Positions 55,595 through 64,000 of a DNA stretch of 64,000 nucleotides are shown piece by piece. Numbering within the stretch: the first letter of the stretch is position 1; each line of letters starts with the position of its first letter. A program made the position numbers and the translations under genes. The DNA comes from CAVPDG01 sp963702535 (lineage in GTDB: Bacteria > Chloroflexota > Anaerolineae > Anaerolineales > UBA4823), in the NCBI GenBank assembly GCA_963702535.1, contig CAVPDG010000021.1, positions 62,001-126,000 on the forward strand. The letters run 5' to 3'. The notes beneath the pieces are model-generated. The model saw only the letters and a list, made by a program, of their open reading frames with translations, was not told where the DNA came from and did not search any database.

Positions 55595-58207
55595 GCCAGC
55601 CGCTGGACAATTTCCTCAAGCGATAGGTGGGCGATATCCGCATCAGCCCGGATACCCGGTTGGCTTGCCCCCCGACTGGGCAACAACGGGCGCAGCGCAT
55701 CCACCGCCTCGCGCGTTTCAAACATAGCCGCAGGCTGCTCCTTCACCAGGTCGATAACGCGCCAGATCAGCTCTGCATCCACTTCTGTCGGGCTAAGTTG
55801 CGCCAAGCCTACCAGTGCATCCAGCATGAAAGGGAGGGAATCCGCCTCCCTTGCTGAAGCAAATGCTTCAATATACGCTTTCCGCGCCTTCTCCAGCCGC
55901 TCCAATGCAGGTAAGCGACTTGCCGAGGTAGTTAGAGGATTGCGCCAGCCCATAAGGGTCGCCAATGCGCCGGAAGAATCCAGCAGCCTCCTGAAAATGC
56001 GCAGCCGCGCTTTCGTGATCCTTCTCCATCTGAGCCAGCACACCCAGGTGGTTGAGGGTAGTGCCTGTGCCCCAGGCGTCATCACTCGCCCTGGAAAGCG
56101 CGAGCGTTTCGGTCACTCGATCCACGGCCTCGGAGTACTCCAGGCTCTCCGCATCCAGCTTGTAGATAACCTGTCGCAGATGCCGCAGGCAGTAGGATGT
56201 GCCAATTGGCTCCCGAAGCTCCTCCCAGAGCTCCAGGGCAGAGTCGAAATCTTTGCGCGCCTGCTGGAGATTCCCTTCTGAATAATCGATCACGCCCAGG
56301 TGCGAATAGCACAGGGCTAACCCATAGATATAGCCAACGGGTCTGCTGATACGCAGGCTTTCCTCAAGATAAGCCCGCCCTTCAGCATATTCACCCACTT
56401 GCAAATCGAGCATGCCGATGAAGCGCAGCACGTTTGCCAGGCTCTCCGGGCTCTCTCCACCGCGCAGCAGGCTCAACCCACGCAAGAAGTACTCTTTGGC
56501 GGGTGTGTTACGCCCATGACGGTTCAGGAACCAGCCATAACCGACCAATACCGCAGCCAGGCTCAGCTTATCGGCTCGATCCATGCTTTCCGCCGTGCTT
56601 TCCAGGCTGCTCAGCGTAGTAACCGCCTGCTTGAATACCGCCAACCCCTCCTGGTACCAACCCCGCAGCTCGTAAAACCAGGTAAATCCCTGGCTCAGAA
56701 GCTGGATCTCGCGTGTGCGCTTGTTTTTGATCGCCCAATCCCACGCCTGGCGCAGGTTGTCGATCTCCGCCGCGATCATCGCCTGCAGCTCTGCCTGGGT
56801 GCGACCTTTGAGGCGATACACGAAAGGCTGGAGCAGATCGCCATAATAACGGCAGTGCCTGTCCAGGGTAGCCAGCATCTCCTCCGGGTTTTTCTTTAGC
56901 CTGACAAAGCCGTATTTGTGCACCAGGTCATGCAGGCTGTAACGACCCTCATCCACCCTCAAAATCAGGGATTTATCCATCAACCCGGCGAGCTCCGAGA
57001 GGCTCATCCCAGCGACGCGCTCGGCCGCCTCACGCTGGAAACCGCCTTCGAAGACGGAAAGGCGGCACAGTACCTGGCGCTCGTGCTCGTCCAGCAAACG
57101 CCACGAATAATCGAATGCCGCCTGCAGAGAGCGATGCCGCTCAGGGACGTCGCGGGTGGAATCAGCCAGGAACTCCGGGAACTCCCCCGCCTGGGTCGAC
57201 CTTTCAAGCTCCGCAAGGATCTCCGTTGGAGCGAGAACACGCGCCCAGCCAGCCGCCAGTTGGATTGCCAGGGGCATCCCCTCCAGCAGGCGGCAGATCT
57301 GCGCGATCGTTTGGTACTCCTCGCAGTTCGGCTCGTAAGTGGCGTCCATCTGGCGTGCGTAGTTCAAGAATAAGCGGATCGCCCCGTACTGGTCGAGCGC
57401 TTGTCCTTCCTCCAGAGCCGGAAACGGCAGTCCCTGGATATCGAACACCCACTCCCCGGAAAGGTTAAGTCGCACTTGCGACGTAGCCAGCACCTTTACC
57501 CCCGGCGCTTCCTGCAGCAGATCGGCGAGCAGGTCCACACCTTCCAGCAAGTGTTCCAGGTTATCCAGTAGCAGCAGCGCCTTCCGCTCGCGCAGCATGT
57601 GCAACATTTGCGCGCGCACATCGACGTTGCCGCTCACCACAACCCCCAACACCTGGGCGATAGCCAGCGCCAGGTAATTCGCAGAATGCACCGATGCCAG
57701 CGGCACCCAATACACGCCATCCGGAAATGGAAGCTCCGCGTAGCGGACGAGCTCTAAGCCCACCTCTTTTGCCAGGCGCGTCTTGCCGATGCCGCCCGGT
57801 CCGGTCAGCGTGAGCAGCCGGCAGGTTGGGTCGAGCAACAGGCGCAAAATCTCCTGGCGCTCATGCTCCCTGCCGACCAACGGGTTGGTAGGAATGGGAA
57901 TCCCGGAAGGCGCAGCCTTTCCAACCGGTTCGAACGCGAGACCCGGGGCGCTTTGCAGCGTTGGCAGTCTCTCCAGTCGCCTTTCACCGCGTGCCATCTT
58001 GACAAATGTACCTCGCTGCTCGGCGGGGACTTCAAGCGCAGACGACAGCAACTCGGCGACCTGGCGCGAGGGTCGCCGCTCGTCCGCCTCGATCTTGACG
58101 ATAGTTGACAGGGAGCACCCGATCTGCTCAGCCAGCTCGGTCTGGGTTAAATCCAAAGCTTTTCGGCGGCGTTTTAACCACGCTCCAAAGCTGCTAGGCT
58201 CATCCAT
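55573..58207 (-). CDS. XRE-HTH, NB-ARC ATPase and TPR regulator (frame broken near the end)
   Basis: About 877 aa after joining frames near 55915. Residues ~1-65 are an XRE helix-turn-helix (LTQTELAEQIGCSLSTIVKI). An NB-ARC/STAND ATPase follows, with Walker A TGPGGIGKTRLA and Walker B ALLLLDNLEHL, then a winged-helix region (LMDKSLILRVDEGRYSLHDL), then at least seven TPR-like helical pairs to the end. This is the common signal-transduction NTPase layout of Chloroflexota and Actinobacteria, where ATP-driven assembly switches transcription. The inducer is unknown. It is divergent from the flavoprotein gene over 219 bases and may control it. Confidence 0.87.
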
Positions 58208-58273
58208 TCAATTTCCTTCCTAAGAATTGCCTGATAATTTTTTCTGTATGATTTTTCCGGAATCTGCCCCAAT

Positions 58274-58291
58274 TGTACTACTTTTTGTACA
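58274..58291. promoter_or_regulatory. Operator-like palindrome in the divergent region
   Basis: TGTAC-N8-GTACA in the 219-base region between the NB-ARC regulator and the flavoprotein gene. It could be a binding site for the XRE domain of that regulator. The rest of the region is AT-rich and has no gene. Low certainty. Confidence 0.3.
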
Positions 58292-58427
58292 TGCTTTTGT
58301 CAATCTCAGGCGCACCTATTCACCCAAATATTGGCTTTAATTAGCCTTATCTGGACTTTCATCCTTCAAAGTAAGGTAGAATATGGACAATATCTATCCA
58401 ATAGCTATGATAAAGTGAGGAGATCAA

Positions 58428-59879
58428 ATGAGTGACGTAATCATCATTGGCGGCGGTCCGGCAGGCGTCACCGCCGCGTTGCGCGCCCGCGAGCTGGGCG
58501 CCGAAGTTACCCTGGTAGAGAAAGGTCGCCTGGGCGGAACCTGCGTCAACGACGGCGTCGTTCCCACTCGTGTTTGGGCACGCGCCGCCCGCTTGCGCCG
58601 CGATTTTGAGCTACTATCCACGTATGGCTGGCTGGCGCAGCCGCCGGAGCTGGACTACTCCCGCCTGCTCACCCGCACCCAGCAGGTGGTCTACCAGGTG
58701 CACGAGAAGAAACAGCTCATCGCCCAACTGGAAAGCGCCGGCGTGCGCGTCCATGCAGAGACCGGTAAAGCCTGGTTCAACGACGCCAACACGATACACA
58801 CCGAGAAGGGGCTCACCCTCCAGGCGGATAAGTTCATCCTGTGCGCGGGTGGGCATGCCCGCCAGCCTTCCTTCCCCGGTAAGGAGTACGTCTTGACCCA
58901 TCACGATATCTGGTCGGTGGACCGCCTGCCCGCCTCTGTCGTCATTGCCGGAGGCGGCGCAACCGGCTGCCAGCTTGCCACCATCCTCACTGCCTTCGGT
59001 TGCCGGGTGTGGCTGATGGAGATGAACCCAGATATCCTGGCTATCGAAGACCCCCAGGTCTCCCAAACCATGCGCCGCGCGCTGGTTCGGCGCGGCGTGG
59101 ATGTCATCACCGGCATCAGCGGCATCGAATTGGTCGAAAAAACAGATGATGGCTACTATCTCACCTACACACAAGCCGGTCAATCGCAGCTCATCAAATC
59201 CCAGGCGGTTATCCTGGCTTCCGGCTGGCCCGGCAACGCCGATGAGCTCAATCCGCAGGCTGCCGGCGTTGAGACCCACCGTGGCTACGTGGTGGTGGAC
59301 GAGCACCTGTGCACCACCGCCCCCCATATCTTCGCCGCCGGTGATATCACCGGGCGCATGATGCTGGTGCAAAGCGCCGGGTTGGAAGCGCGTACCGCCG
59401 CCGAAAACGCCATCCTCACGCCAGGGCAGCGCTCCTCGCACCAGATCGTCCCGCATGGTGGCTTCACCGATCCCGAATACGCCAGCGTGGGGATGAGCGA
59501 GCCGCAGGCAAAAGCCTCCGGACAGGAGTACCTGGTAGCCACCACCCAGTACGCCGACCTGGATCGCGCCGTTATCGATGGCTTCACCGAGGGATTTTTC
59601 AAGCTGATCGTCTCGCTGGATAACCACCGCATCCTCGGCGCGCATGCCGTCGGCGAGCAGGCGGTTGAGATTATCCAGATCGTCGCCGCCAGCATGACAG
59701 CGGACATGTGGGTGGAGCAGATGGCAGAGATGGAGTTCTCCTACCCAACCTATACCGCCATCGTGGGTGTCACCGCCCGCAAAGCCGTTTACGCCCTGGG
59801 TGTCATGCCGCTCGCCCCGCAGTGGCGCACGCTGGGGCGTTCGATTGCCGCCGAATGGGAGCGCGGCGAAGGGATCTGA
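58428..59879 (+). CDS. Flavoprotein of the pyridine-nucleotide disulfide oxidoreductase family lacking the redox Cys pair
   Basis: An intact 483-aa protein, close to dihydrolipoamide dehydrogenase/mercuric reductase in length and layout: FAD motif IIGGGPAGVTAALRA, NAD(P) motif VIAGGGATGCQLATIL, second FAD motif IFAAGDITGRMMLVQSAG and a C-terminal dimerisation domain. The normal CxxxxC active site reads TCVNDGVVPTR, so the second Cys is Val. The C-terminal His-Glu pair (HPTxxE) is replaced by YPTYTAI. It therefore cannot be a standard disulfide reductase; it may use a single Cys, reduce a quinone or another acceptor, or act as a sensor. It is followed at once by the phosphatase gene. Confidence 0.85.
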   Translation: MSDVIIIGGGPAGVTAALRARELGAEVTLVEKGRLGGTCVNDGVVPTRVWARAARLRRDFELLSTYGWLAQPPELDYSRLLTRTQQVVYQVHEKKQLIAQLESAGVRVHAETGKAWFNDANTIHTEKGLTLQADKFILCAGGHARQPSFPGKEYVLTHHDIWSVDRLPASVVIAGGGATGCQLATILTAFGCRVWLMEMNPDILAIEDPQVSQTMRRALVRRGVDVITGISGIELVEKTDDGYYLTYTQAGQSQLIKSQAVILASGWPGNADELNPQAAGVETHRGYVVVDEHLCTTAPHIFAAGDITGRMMLVQSAGLEARTAAENAILTPGQRSSHQIVPHGGFTDPEYASVGMSEPQAKASGQEYLVATTQYADLDRAVIDGFTEGFFKLIVSLDNHRILGAHAVGEQAVEIIQIVAASMTADMWVEQMAEMEFSYPTYTAIVGVTARKAVYALGVMPLAPQWRTLGRSIAAEWERGEGI

Positions 59880-62352
59880 GTGCGCACAGTCTTCGTCCTG
59901 CTCCTGGCAGTTACCCTCCAGCTGGTGCTCCTGGCGCCCATTCTGGCGATCGGCTGGAGCAAAGAACCCTTCCCCGGCTTTCTCGTCGAGCAGACGCTGG
60001 TCGTTACCGATGCGGACAGTCAGGGTTGGAGTGGGCGACAGGCAGGCATTGCTTATCCGCAGAAAGTGACTCATATCGACGCCCTTCCGGTGAGCACCGC
60101 GGGACGAGTTCAGCGCCGCAATCCAGAAATACGCCATCGGCGATGAGATCCAGGTGACCACAACCGGACCGGATGGCGCCATCACGCTCCTATCCCGGCA
60201 TCCGCCTGGCGCAGTTCCCGCAAGCCGGACCTGATGCGCTTGTTCTGGCTTCCGTATTCGGTCAGCATGATTTACCTCTTCCTCGGCACCTGGATCTTCC
60301 AGCTCAGCAAAGACCAGTCCACGGGCAGAGCTTTTGCCTACTTCTGCCTGTGTACGACGATCACCTTGACTTTCCTCTTCGACCTCGCCACCACGCACCT
60401 GGCGTCCGCAATTTGGACGATCGCCATCGCTCAGATCGGCGGCGCACTCGCCTGTCTGGCGTTGGTGTTCCCCTCGCCCGCCAAAATCATCCGGACGCGC
60501 CCTCGCCTGCAGTACCTGCCCTACGCCGTGTCCGCTCTCTTCGCCGTCCTTGGGCTGCTGGCGCTTTACAATTACCGGCAGCCCTGGCTCTACATCTCCG
60601 CCTGGCGCCTCAGTTATGTCTATGCCGCCCTGGCAATCCTGATCTTCATCGTCACGCTCATGCTGCGCTTGCGCCGGCGTGAAGCGCCCGCCGTCCGCCA
60701 GCAAGCGCGTACCATCCTGCTCGGCAGCCTGGTTGCTTTTCTGCCAGTTGGCGCCTGGTTTGTTGCGCCTCAGCTCGGCATTCGCCTGGAGTGGAATCCA
60801 GCCTTCTACCTTCCGCTCCTGCTGCTCTTCCCGCTCTCGATCGGTCTGGCGATCCAGCGCTACCACCTGTGGGATTTCGATGTCCTGCTCAACCGGGTGG
60901 TGATCTATGGCTTGCTGACCCTGGTGCTGGTGCTCGATCTACGTCGCCAGTATCGTGATTGTGCAGATGGCGCTGACCGACTACGTGACCCTCACCCCCA
61001 CCATGCGCACCATCCTGCTGACCTTCATCATCCTGGCGCTTTTCTCCCCGGCGAAGAACCGCATCCAGGAGGTCATCGACCGGCGTTTCTTCCGCCATAA
61101 ATACGACGCCGCCCGCACCCTGGCGGCTTTCAGCCAGACCCTGCGTCACGAGATCAACCTGGAGCGCCTTGTCTCCGAGCTGCTGCAGCGTGACCCAAGA
61201 AGCCATGCAGCCGGGCAGCGCTGCACTATGCCTGTGCCAGGTCGCCCCCGGTCAGGCTGACTGCGCCTTAGCCGGTGACGACCCCCTGTGCAGCTCGCTG
61301 CGCAGCGCCAACGAAGTAGTCGAGGCAGCCGAGCTGAAGCCTCGCCTCGCCTGCCTTGCAGCGCTTCAAACAGCAGGGCGCCGCTCTCTTGATCCCGCTT
61401 GTCTCCCAGGATGAGCTGGTGGGCGTGCTCAGCCTCGGCAGGCGCAACAGCGGGCAATCCTATAGCAGCGATGACCGCCGGCTGCTTTCGATCCTGGCGG
61501 GTCAGGCGGCGCCTGCATTGCAGGTCGCTATGATGGTGCAGCAGCAGCAAGCTGAAGCGCTCCACCGCCAGAGCGTTGCGCACGAGCTGGAAGTTGCCCG
61601 CCTGGTGCAGATGACCCAGCTTCCTGCCCAAGCGCCCGAGCTGCCCGGCTGGCGCTTCTCCACCTTCTACCGCCCCGCTGCAGCCATCGGCGGCGAATTT
61701 TACGATTTCGTCCAATTCCCCCAAAACCATTTAGGCATCGTCATCGGAGATGTGGCGGCGCACGGCACGCCGGCAGCCCTGGTGATGGCGCACACGCGTG
61801 GCTTGATCAGCGCATTTGCTCAGGAGGAGAGTTCCCCCGCTGCCCTGCTGGAGCGGGTGAACCGGCTGCTCGTCCCTGATACGCCGGAGAAGATCTTCGT
61901 TACTTGTTTCCTGGCTGTTATCGATGCCCACGCGGGTCGCATTCGCTTTTCTAACGCCGGTCACGACCAGCCCTACCGCATCCGGGATGGCAGCCTCCAA
62001 TCTCTCGAAGCCACCGGGCTCCCCCTGGGGATATTCCCGGAGGGCGCGCTACGACGAGTACGAAACCAGCCTGATACCCGGTGAGAGCCTGCTGTTCTAC
62101 AGCGACGGCTTGGTCGAAGCGCGCAGCGCTCAGGGTTTGCTCTTGAGCTTCACCGGGCTGGAAGTGCTGTTGCAGGCACGCCCGCCAGGCGCAGACGGGC
62201 TGATCCCTTACCTGTTGCAATCAGTAGATGCGTTTGCCGCTCCCGGCTGGGCGCAGGCAGATGACATCACTCTCCTTACGGTTGACTATTTAGCTCAGGA
62301 GTTTAAAAGCCATGTTGGATATGAAAGCCGATTTCCAAATCTGGGAGCTTAA
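59880..62352 (+). CDS. Membrane PP2C/SpoIIE-type phosphatase with PDZ-like and GAF regions (frame broken)
   Basis: It starts at a GTG directly after the flavoprotein stop. The coding signal shifts frame near 60105, 60190, 60935, 61185, 61350 and 62045, but reads in one order: a helix (VFVLLLAVTLQLVLLAPILA), a PDZ-like loop (KVTHIDALPVSTAG), seven or so membrane helices (ending LNRVVIYGLLTLVLVL), a GAF-like domain (LLIPLVSQDELVGVLSLGRR) and a C-terminal SpoIIE/RsbU phosphatase (GWRFSTFYRPAAAIGGEFYD, GIVIGDVAAHGTPAALVMAH, GHDQPYRIRDG, ADDITLLTVDY). It probably dephosphorylates an anti-anti-sigma STAS protein; one is encoded next door with an overlap of 41 bases. Confidence 0.78.
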
Positions 62353-62692
62353 CCCTCAAACGCGTGTGATCGACGTGCAAGGCGAGCTCACTGGCGATGC
62401 TGAAAGCGCCATCCTGAATGCCTATGCCCAGGCAGATGGCGCCGCGACGCAATTGGTGGTGCTGAATTTTAAAAGGCTGGCTTATATGAACAGCAGCGGA
62501 GTGGGATTGTTGATCACCCTGGTGGTGCGCGCTCGCCGGCAGGGCAAGAAGCTGGCTGCCGTAGCCCTGCCCGACCACTTCAAAAAGATCCTGCTGCTCA
62601 CCCGCCTCAACGAAGCCCTGCCCATCTACGACAGCCAGGCAGATCTTGAAGCCGCCATCCATCAAGGGGTCTTTGCCGTGGCTCCATCCTGA
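62312..62692 (+). CDS. STAS-domain anti-sigma-factor antagonist
   Basis: A 126-aa protein starting at the ATG at 62312 with CAGGAG upstream. The STAS fold is complete: TRVIDVQGELTGDAE, VVLNFKRLAYMNSSGVGLLI with the phosphorylatable Ser in NSSG, and KLAAVALPDHFKKILLLTRL. In the Rsb/SpoIIA partner-switch, the unphosphorylated form binds the anti-sigma kinase. The matching phosphatase is encoded just upstream, overlapping in a different frame. No RsbW-like kinase gene is in the window. Confidence 0.9.
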   Translation: MLDMKADFQIWELNPQTRVIDVQGELTGDAESAILNAYAQADGAATQLVVLNFKRLAYMNSSGVGLLITLVVRARRQGKKLAAVALPDHFKKILLLTRLNEALPIYDSQADLEAAIHQGVFAVAPS

Positions 62693-62725
62693 ACCGCCGC
62701 ACGCGATTTGTGCAAATTAAACACA

Positions 62726-62763
62726 GAGAAGCAGGTGGGGCTGCCCCGACCTGCTTCTCGATT
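62726..62763. terminator. Bidirectional terminator hairpin
   Basis: Perfect 11-bp arms GAGAAGCAGGT (62726-62736) and ACCTGCTTCTC (62749-62759), with GGGG/CCCC inside, then GATTTT. It separates the convergent STAS and mreB genes. Confidence 0.8.
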
Positions 62764-62777
62764 TTCACGGTATTTGT

Positions 62778-63785
62778 CTATACGAAAGGCAGGCTTCTGC
62801 GGATCAAGGCGTACATGCCGAAGCCGCGCGCCGCGCCCTCGGCAACGCAGGTGAGCGGGTTATCCACCAGGTAAGAAGGCACGCCCAGTTCCTTGGTAAA
62901 CAGCTTATCCACGCCGCGCAGCAGCGCCCCGCCGCCGGTCAGCGCCAGCCCGCGGTCGATGATGTCTGAGACCAGCTCAGGCGGGGTCTTCTCCAGCACC
63001 CGGCGGGTGGTCTCGATCATGTCCAGCAGCGGCGGGCGGATGGCTTCGACGACCTCGCCCGTGGTCAGGTTCACCGGGCGCGGCAAGCCGCTCACCTGGT
63101 CTTGCCCCTGCACTTCCATGCTCTGCTCAACGTCCTGCGGCACCGCCGCGCCGATCTTCAGCTTGAGCTGCTCGGCGGTCAGCGGACCGATGATCACGCC
63201 GTACTTCTTGCGCACATAATTGATGATGGCTTCATCGAGTGCCATGCCCCCGGCGCGCATCGTCTCGGCTGAGACGATGCCGTACATCGCCAGCACAGCC
63301 GCCTGGGTGCATCCGCCGCCCAGGCAAACGATCATGTTCCCCGAGGGTGTGTTGATCGGCAGATCCACGCCGATCGCCGCCGCCAGTGGCTGGTGGATCA
63401 AGAACGCTTCACGCGAGCCGGCTTGCAAGGCTGCCTCGTGCACGGCGCGGCTCTCTACGCTGGTGACGCCATAAGGAATGGTGACCATCAGCCGCGGTCT
63501 GAAGATACGCACCGGGCTGCTCAGCTTGCGCAGCAGCGCCTCCAGCAGGTACTCGGTCACTTCGTAATCGGCGATCACGCCGGTGTGCAGCGGGCGGATC
63601 ACTTCCAGGCTCTCCGGGACACGCCCGAACATATCCTGGGCTTCCTGCCCCCAGGCTACCATCTTTTGCTCCTGGACAACGATCGCCGCCACAGTCGGCT
63701 CCTGGAGGATGATCTGGTTGCCTTCCACGACGCGAATAAACATTGTACCCAGATCAACGCCCAGGTCTTTTGAGAACATTGGCAT
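62778..63785 (-). CDS. mreB: MreB/Mbl-like actin homologue with altered phosphate-2 loop
   Basis: An intact 335-aa protein with the MreB fold: phosphate-1 LGVDLGTMFIRVVEG, connect-1 HTGVIADYEVTEYLLEALL, adenosine motif ALTGGGALLRGVDKLF, and end LTCVAEGAARGFGMYALIRR. The phosphate-2 loop, usually VDIGGGTTE, reads VCLGGGCTQ, so the Asp is Cys and the usual Thr-Glu end is Thr-Gln. It should polymerise under the membrane and direct cell-wall synthesis, but ATP hydrolysis could be slow. A start two codons downstream (ATG at 63779) is also possible. It lies 3 bases after atpC, which suggests co-transcription with ATP synthase genes. Confidence 0.88.
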   Translation of the reverse strand: MPMFSKDLGVDLGTMFIRVVEGNQIILQEPTVAAIVVQEQKMVAWGQEAQDMFGRVPESLEVIRPLHTGVIADYEVTEYLLEALLRKLSSPVRIFRPRLMVTIPYGVTSVESRAVHEAALQAGSREAFLIHQPLAAAIGVDLPINTPSGNMIVCLGGGCTQAAVLAMYGIVSAETMRAGGMALDEAIINYVRKKYGVIIGPLTAEQLKLKIGAAVPQDVEQSMEVQGQDQVSGLPRPVNLTTGEVVEAIRPPLLDMIETTRRVLEKTPPELVSDIIDRGLALTGGGALLRGVDKLFTKELGVPSYLVDNPLTCVAEGAARGFGMYALIRRSLPFV

Positions 63786-63788
63786 GGA

Positions 63789-64000
63789 TTACTCTTTTTC
63801 CGAACCGCCGGAGCTGATGTTAGAGCGCTGCGTGCTGCGGAAGCGGCGGGCGGCGTCCAGGCGCAGATTGGAACGGCGCAGCGCGGCTTCCATTGCCAGG
63901 TAGGCGTCGGTGTCGGGGGGCGGTCCAGCCCTGCAGGTACTCTTCCGCCCGGCGGCGGGCAGCTTCGGCACGCGCTGTGTCGATCTCGCGCACGTTCTCC
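63789..64000 (-). CDS. atpC: ATP synthase epsilon subunit, C-terminal part (cut by the window edge; frame broken)
   Basis: Read on the minus strand from 64000: ENVREIDTARAEAARRRAEE, YLQGWTAP, then after a frame change in a G/C run at 63916-63921, DTDAYLAMEAALRRSNLRLD and AARRFRSTQ to the stop at 63789. This is the C-terminal two-helix hairpin of the F-type ATP synthase epsilon subunit, which regulates rotation. The N-terminal beta-sandwich and the other atp genes would lie to the right of the window. Confidence 0.75.
   Translation of the reverse strand, partial: RTCARSTQRVPKLPAAGRKSTCRAGPPPDTDAYLAMEAALRRSNLRLDAARRFRSTQRSNISSGGSEKE

Noticed and set aside
58614..60866. A 750-codon open frame on the minus strand opposite the flavoprotein and phosphatase genes
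   Set aside because: It is antisense to a gene with clear FAD/NAD motifs, its sequence is low-complexity and His/Arg/Gly-rich, and it has no recognisable domain. It is a product of the GC-rich codon pattern.
1..64000. tRNA, rRNA, CRISPR arrays, prophage or insertion sequences
   Set aside because: I looked for conserved tRNA T-loop patterns, regularly spaced repeats, and transposase or phage structural motifs and found none that hold up.

Overview
The window looks like a chromosomal piece of a member of the Chloroflexota, most likely an Anaerolineae-type bacterium. This is inferred from the Thr/Pro-rich linkers behind lipoprotein signals, the XRE-NB-ARC-TPR regulator, several GT-C membrane glycosyltransferase-like proteins, the Obg-NadD pair, a Rex redox repressor and an atpC-mreB junction. 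No rRNA, tRNA, CRISPR, phage or insertion-sequence gene was seen. About forty single-frame breaks are scattered through otherwise well-conserved genes, some at short homopolymers. They look more like uncorrected assembly indels than real decay, so broken genes are given as one CDS with the approximate break positions.

Layout. 0-6 kb: the end of a CpaE-like ATPase, a von Willebrand A surface protein, a lipoprotein with an NBR1-like domain and a hydrolase. 6-17 kb: a sugar uptake and catabolism block (FGGY kinase, TIM-barrel isomerase, class V aminotransferase, two ABC permeases and a binding lipoprotein), then a receiver-domain regulator, a SIS isomerase and a polyphosphate-glucokinase-like ROK kinase. 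17-23 kb: a zinc-ribbon membrane protein, a histidine kinase and a five-gene periplasmic electron-transfer/copper operon. 23-32 kb: lipoproteins, two S51 peptidases, a ZIP transporter, a Met-rich secreted protein with a two-component system beside it, an ArsR regulator and a Tat-exported DUF362 protein. 32-41 kb: a MacB-type export system whose ATPase carries a cyclic-nucleotide-binding domain, a PLP enzyme, an unknown Cys-rich protein and a DsbA-like protein. 41-54 kb: membrane glycosyltransferase-like proteins, a ferredoxin, an acyltransferase, NadD, Obg, a seven-bladed propeller protein and Rex. 54-64 kb: an ECF sigma factor, an NB-ARC regulator, a flavoprotein lacking its redox cysteine pair, a SpoIIE-type phosphatase with a STAS partner, MreB and the end of the ATP synthase epsilon subunit.

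The most interesting signal is a pair of probable selenoproteins. A DsbA-like thioredoxin-fold protein has an in-frame TGA exactly at the first cysteine of its CPYC motif. A DUF1573-type protein has an in-frame TGA directly after a Cys, where a Cys-Cys pair is expected. In both, the frame is the same before and after the TGA, and a compact hairpin with a G at the start of its apical loop follows at a distance fitting a bacterial SECIS element. TGA is a normal stop in many other genes here, including the end of the DUF1573 gene itself, so general recoding is unlikely. The DUF1573 gene closes an operon that also encodes a PCYCGC-motif lipoprotein, two proteins with CuA-type copper sites (one fused to cytochrome c domains) and a NosR/NapH-like polyferredoxin membrane protein. 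This is a candidate selenium-dependent copper/electron-transfer module of the cell envelope.
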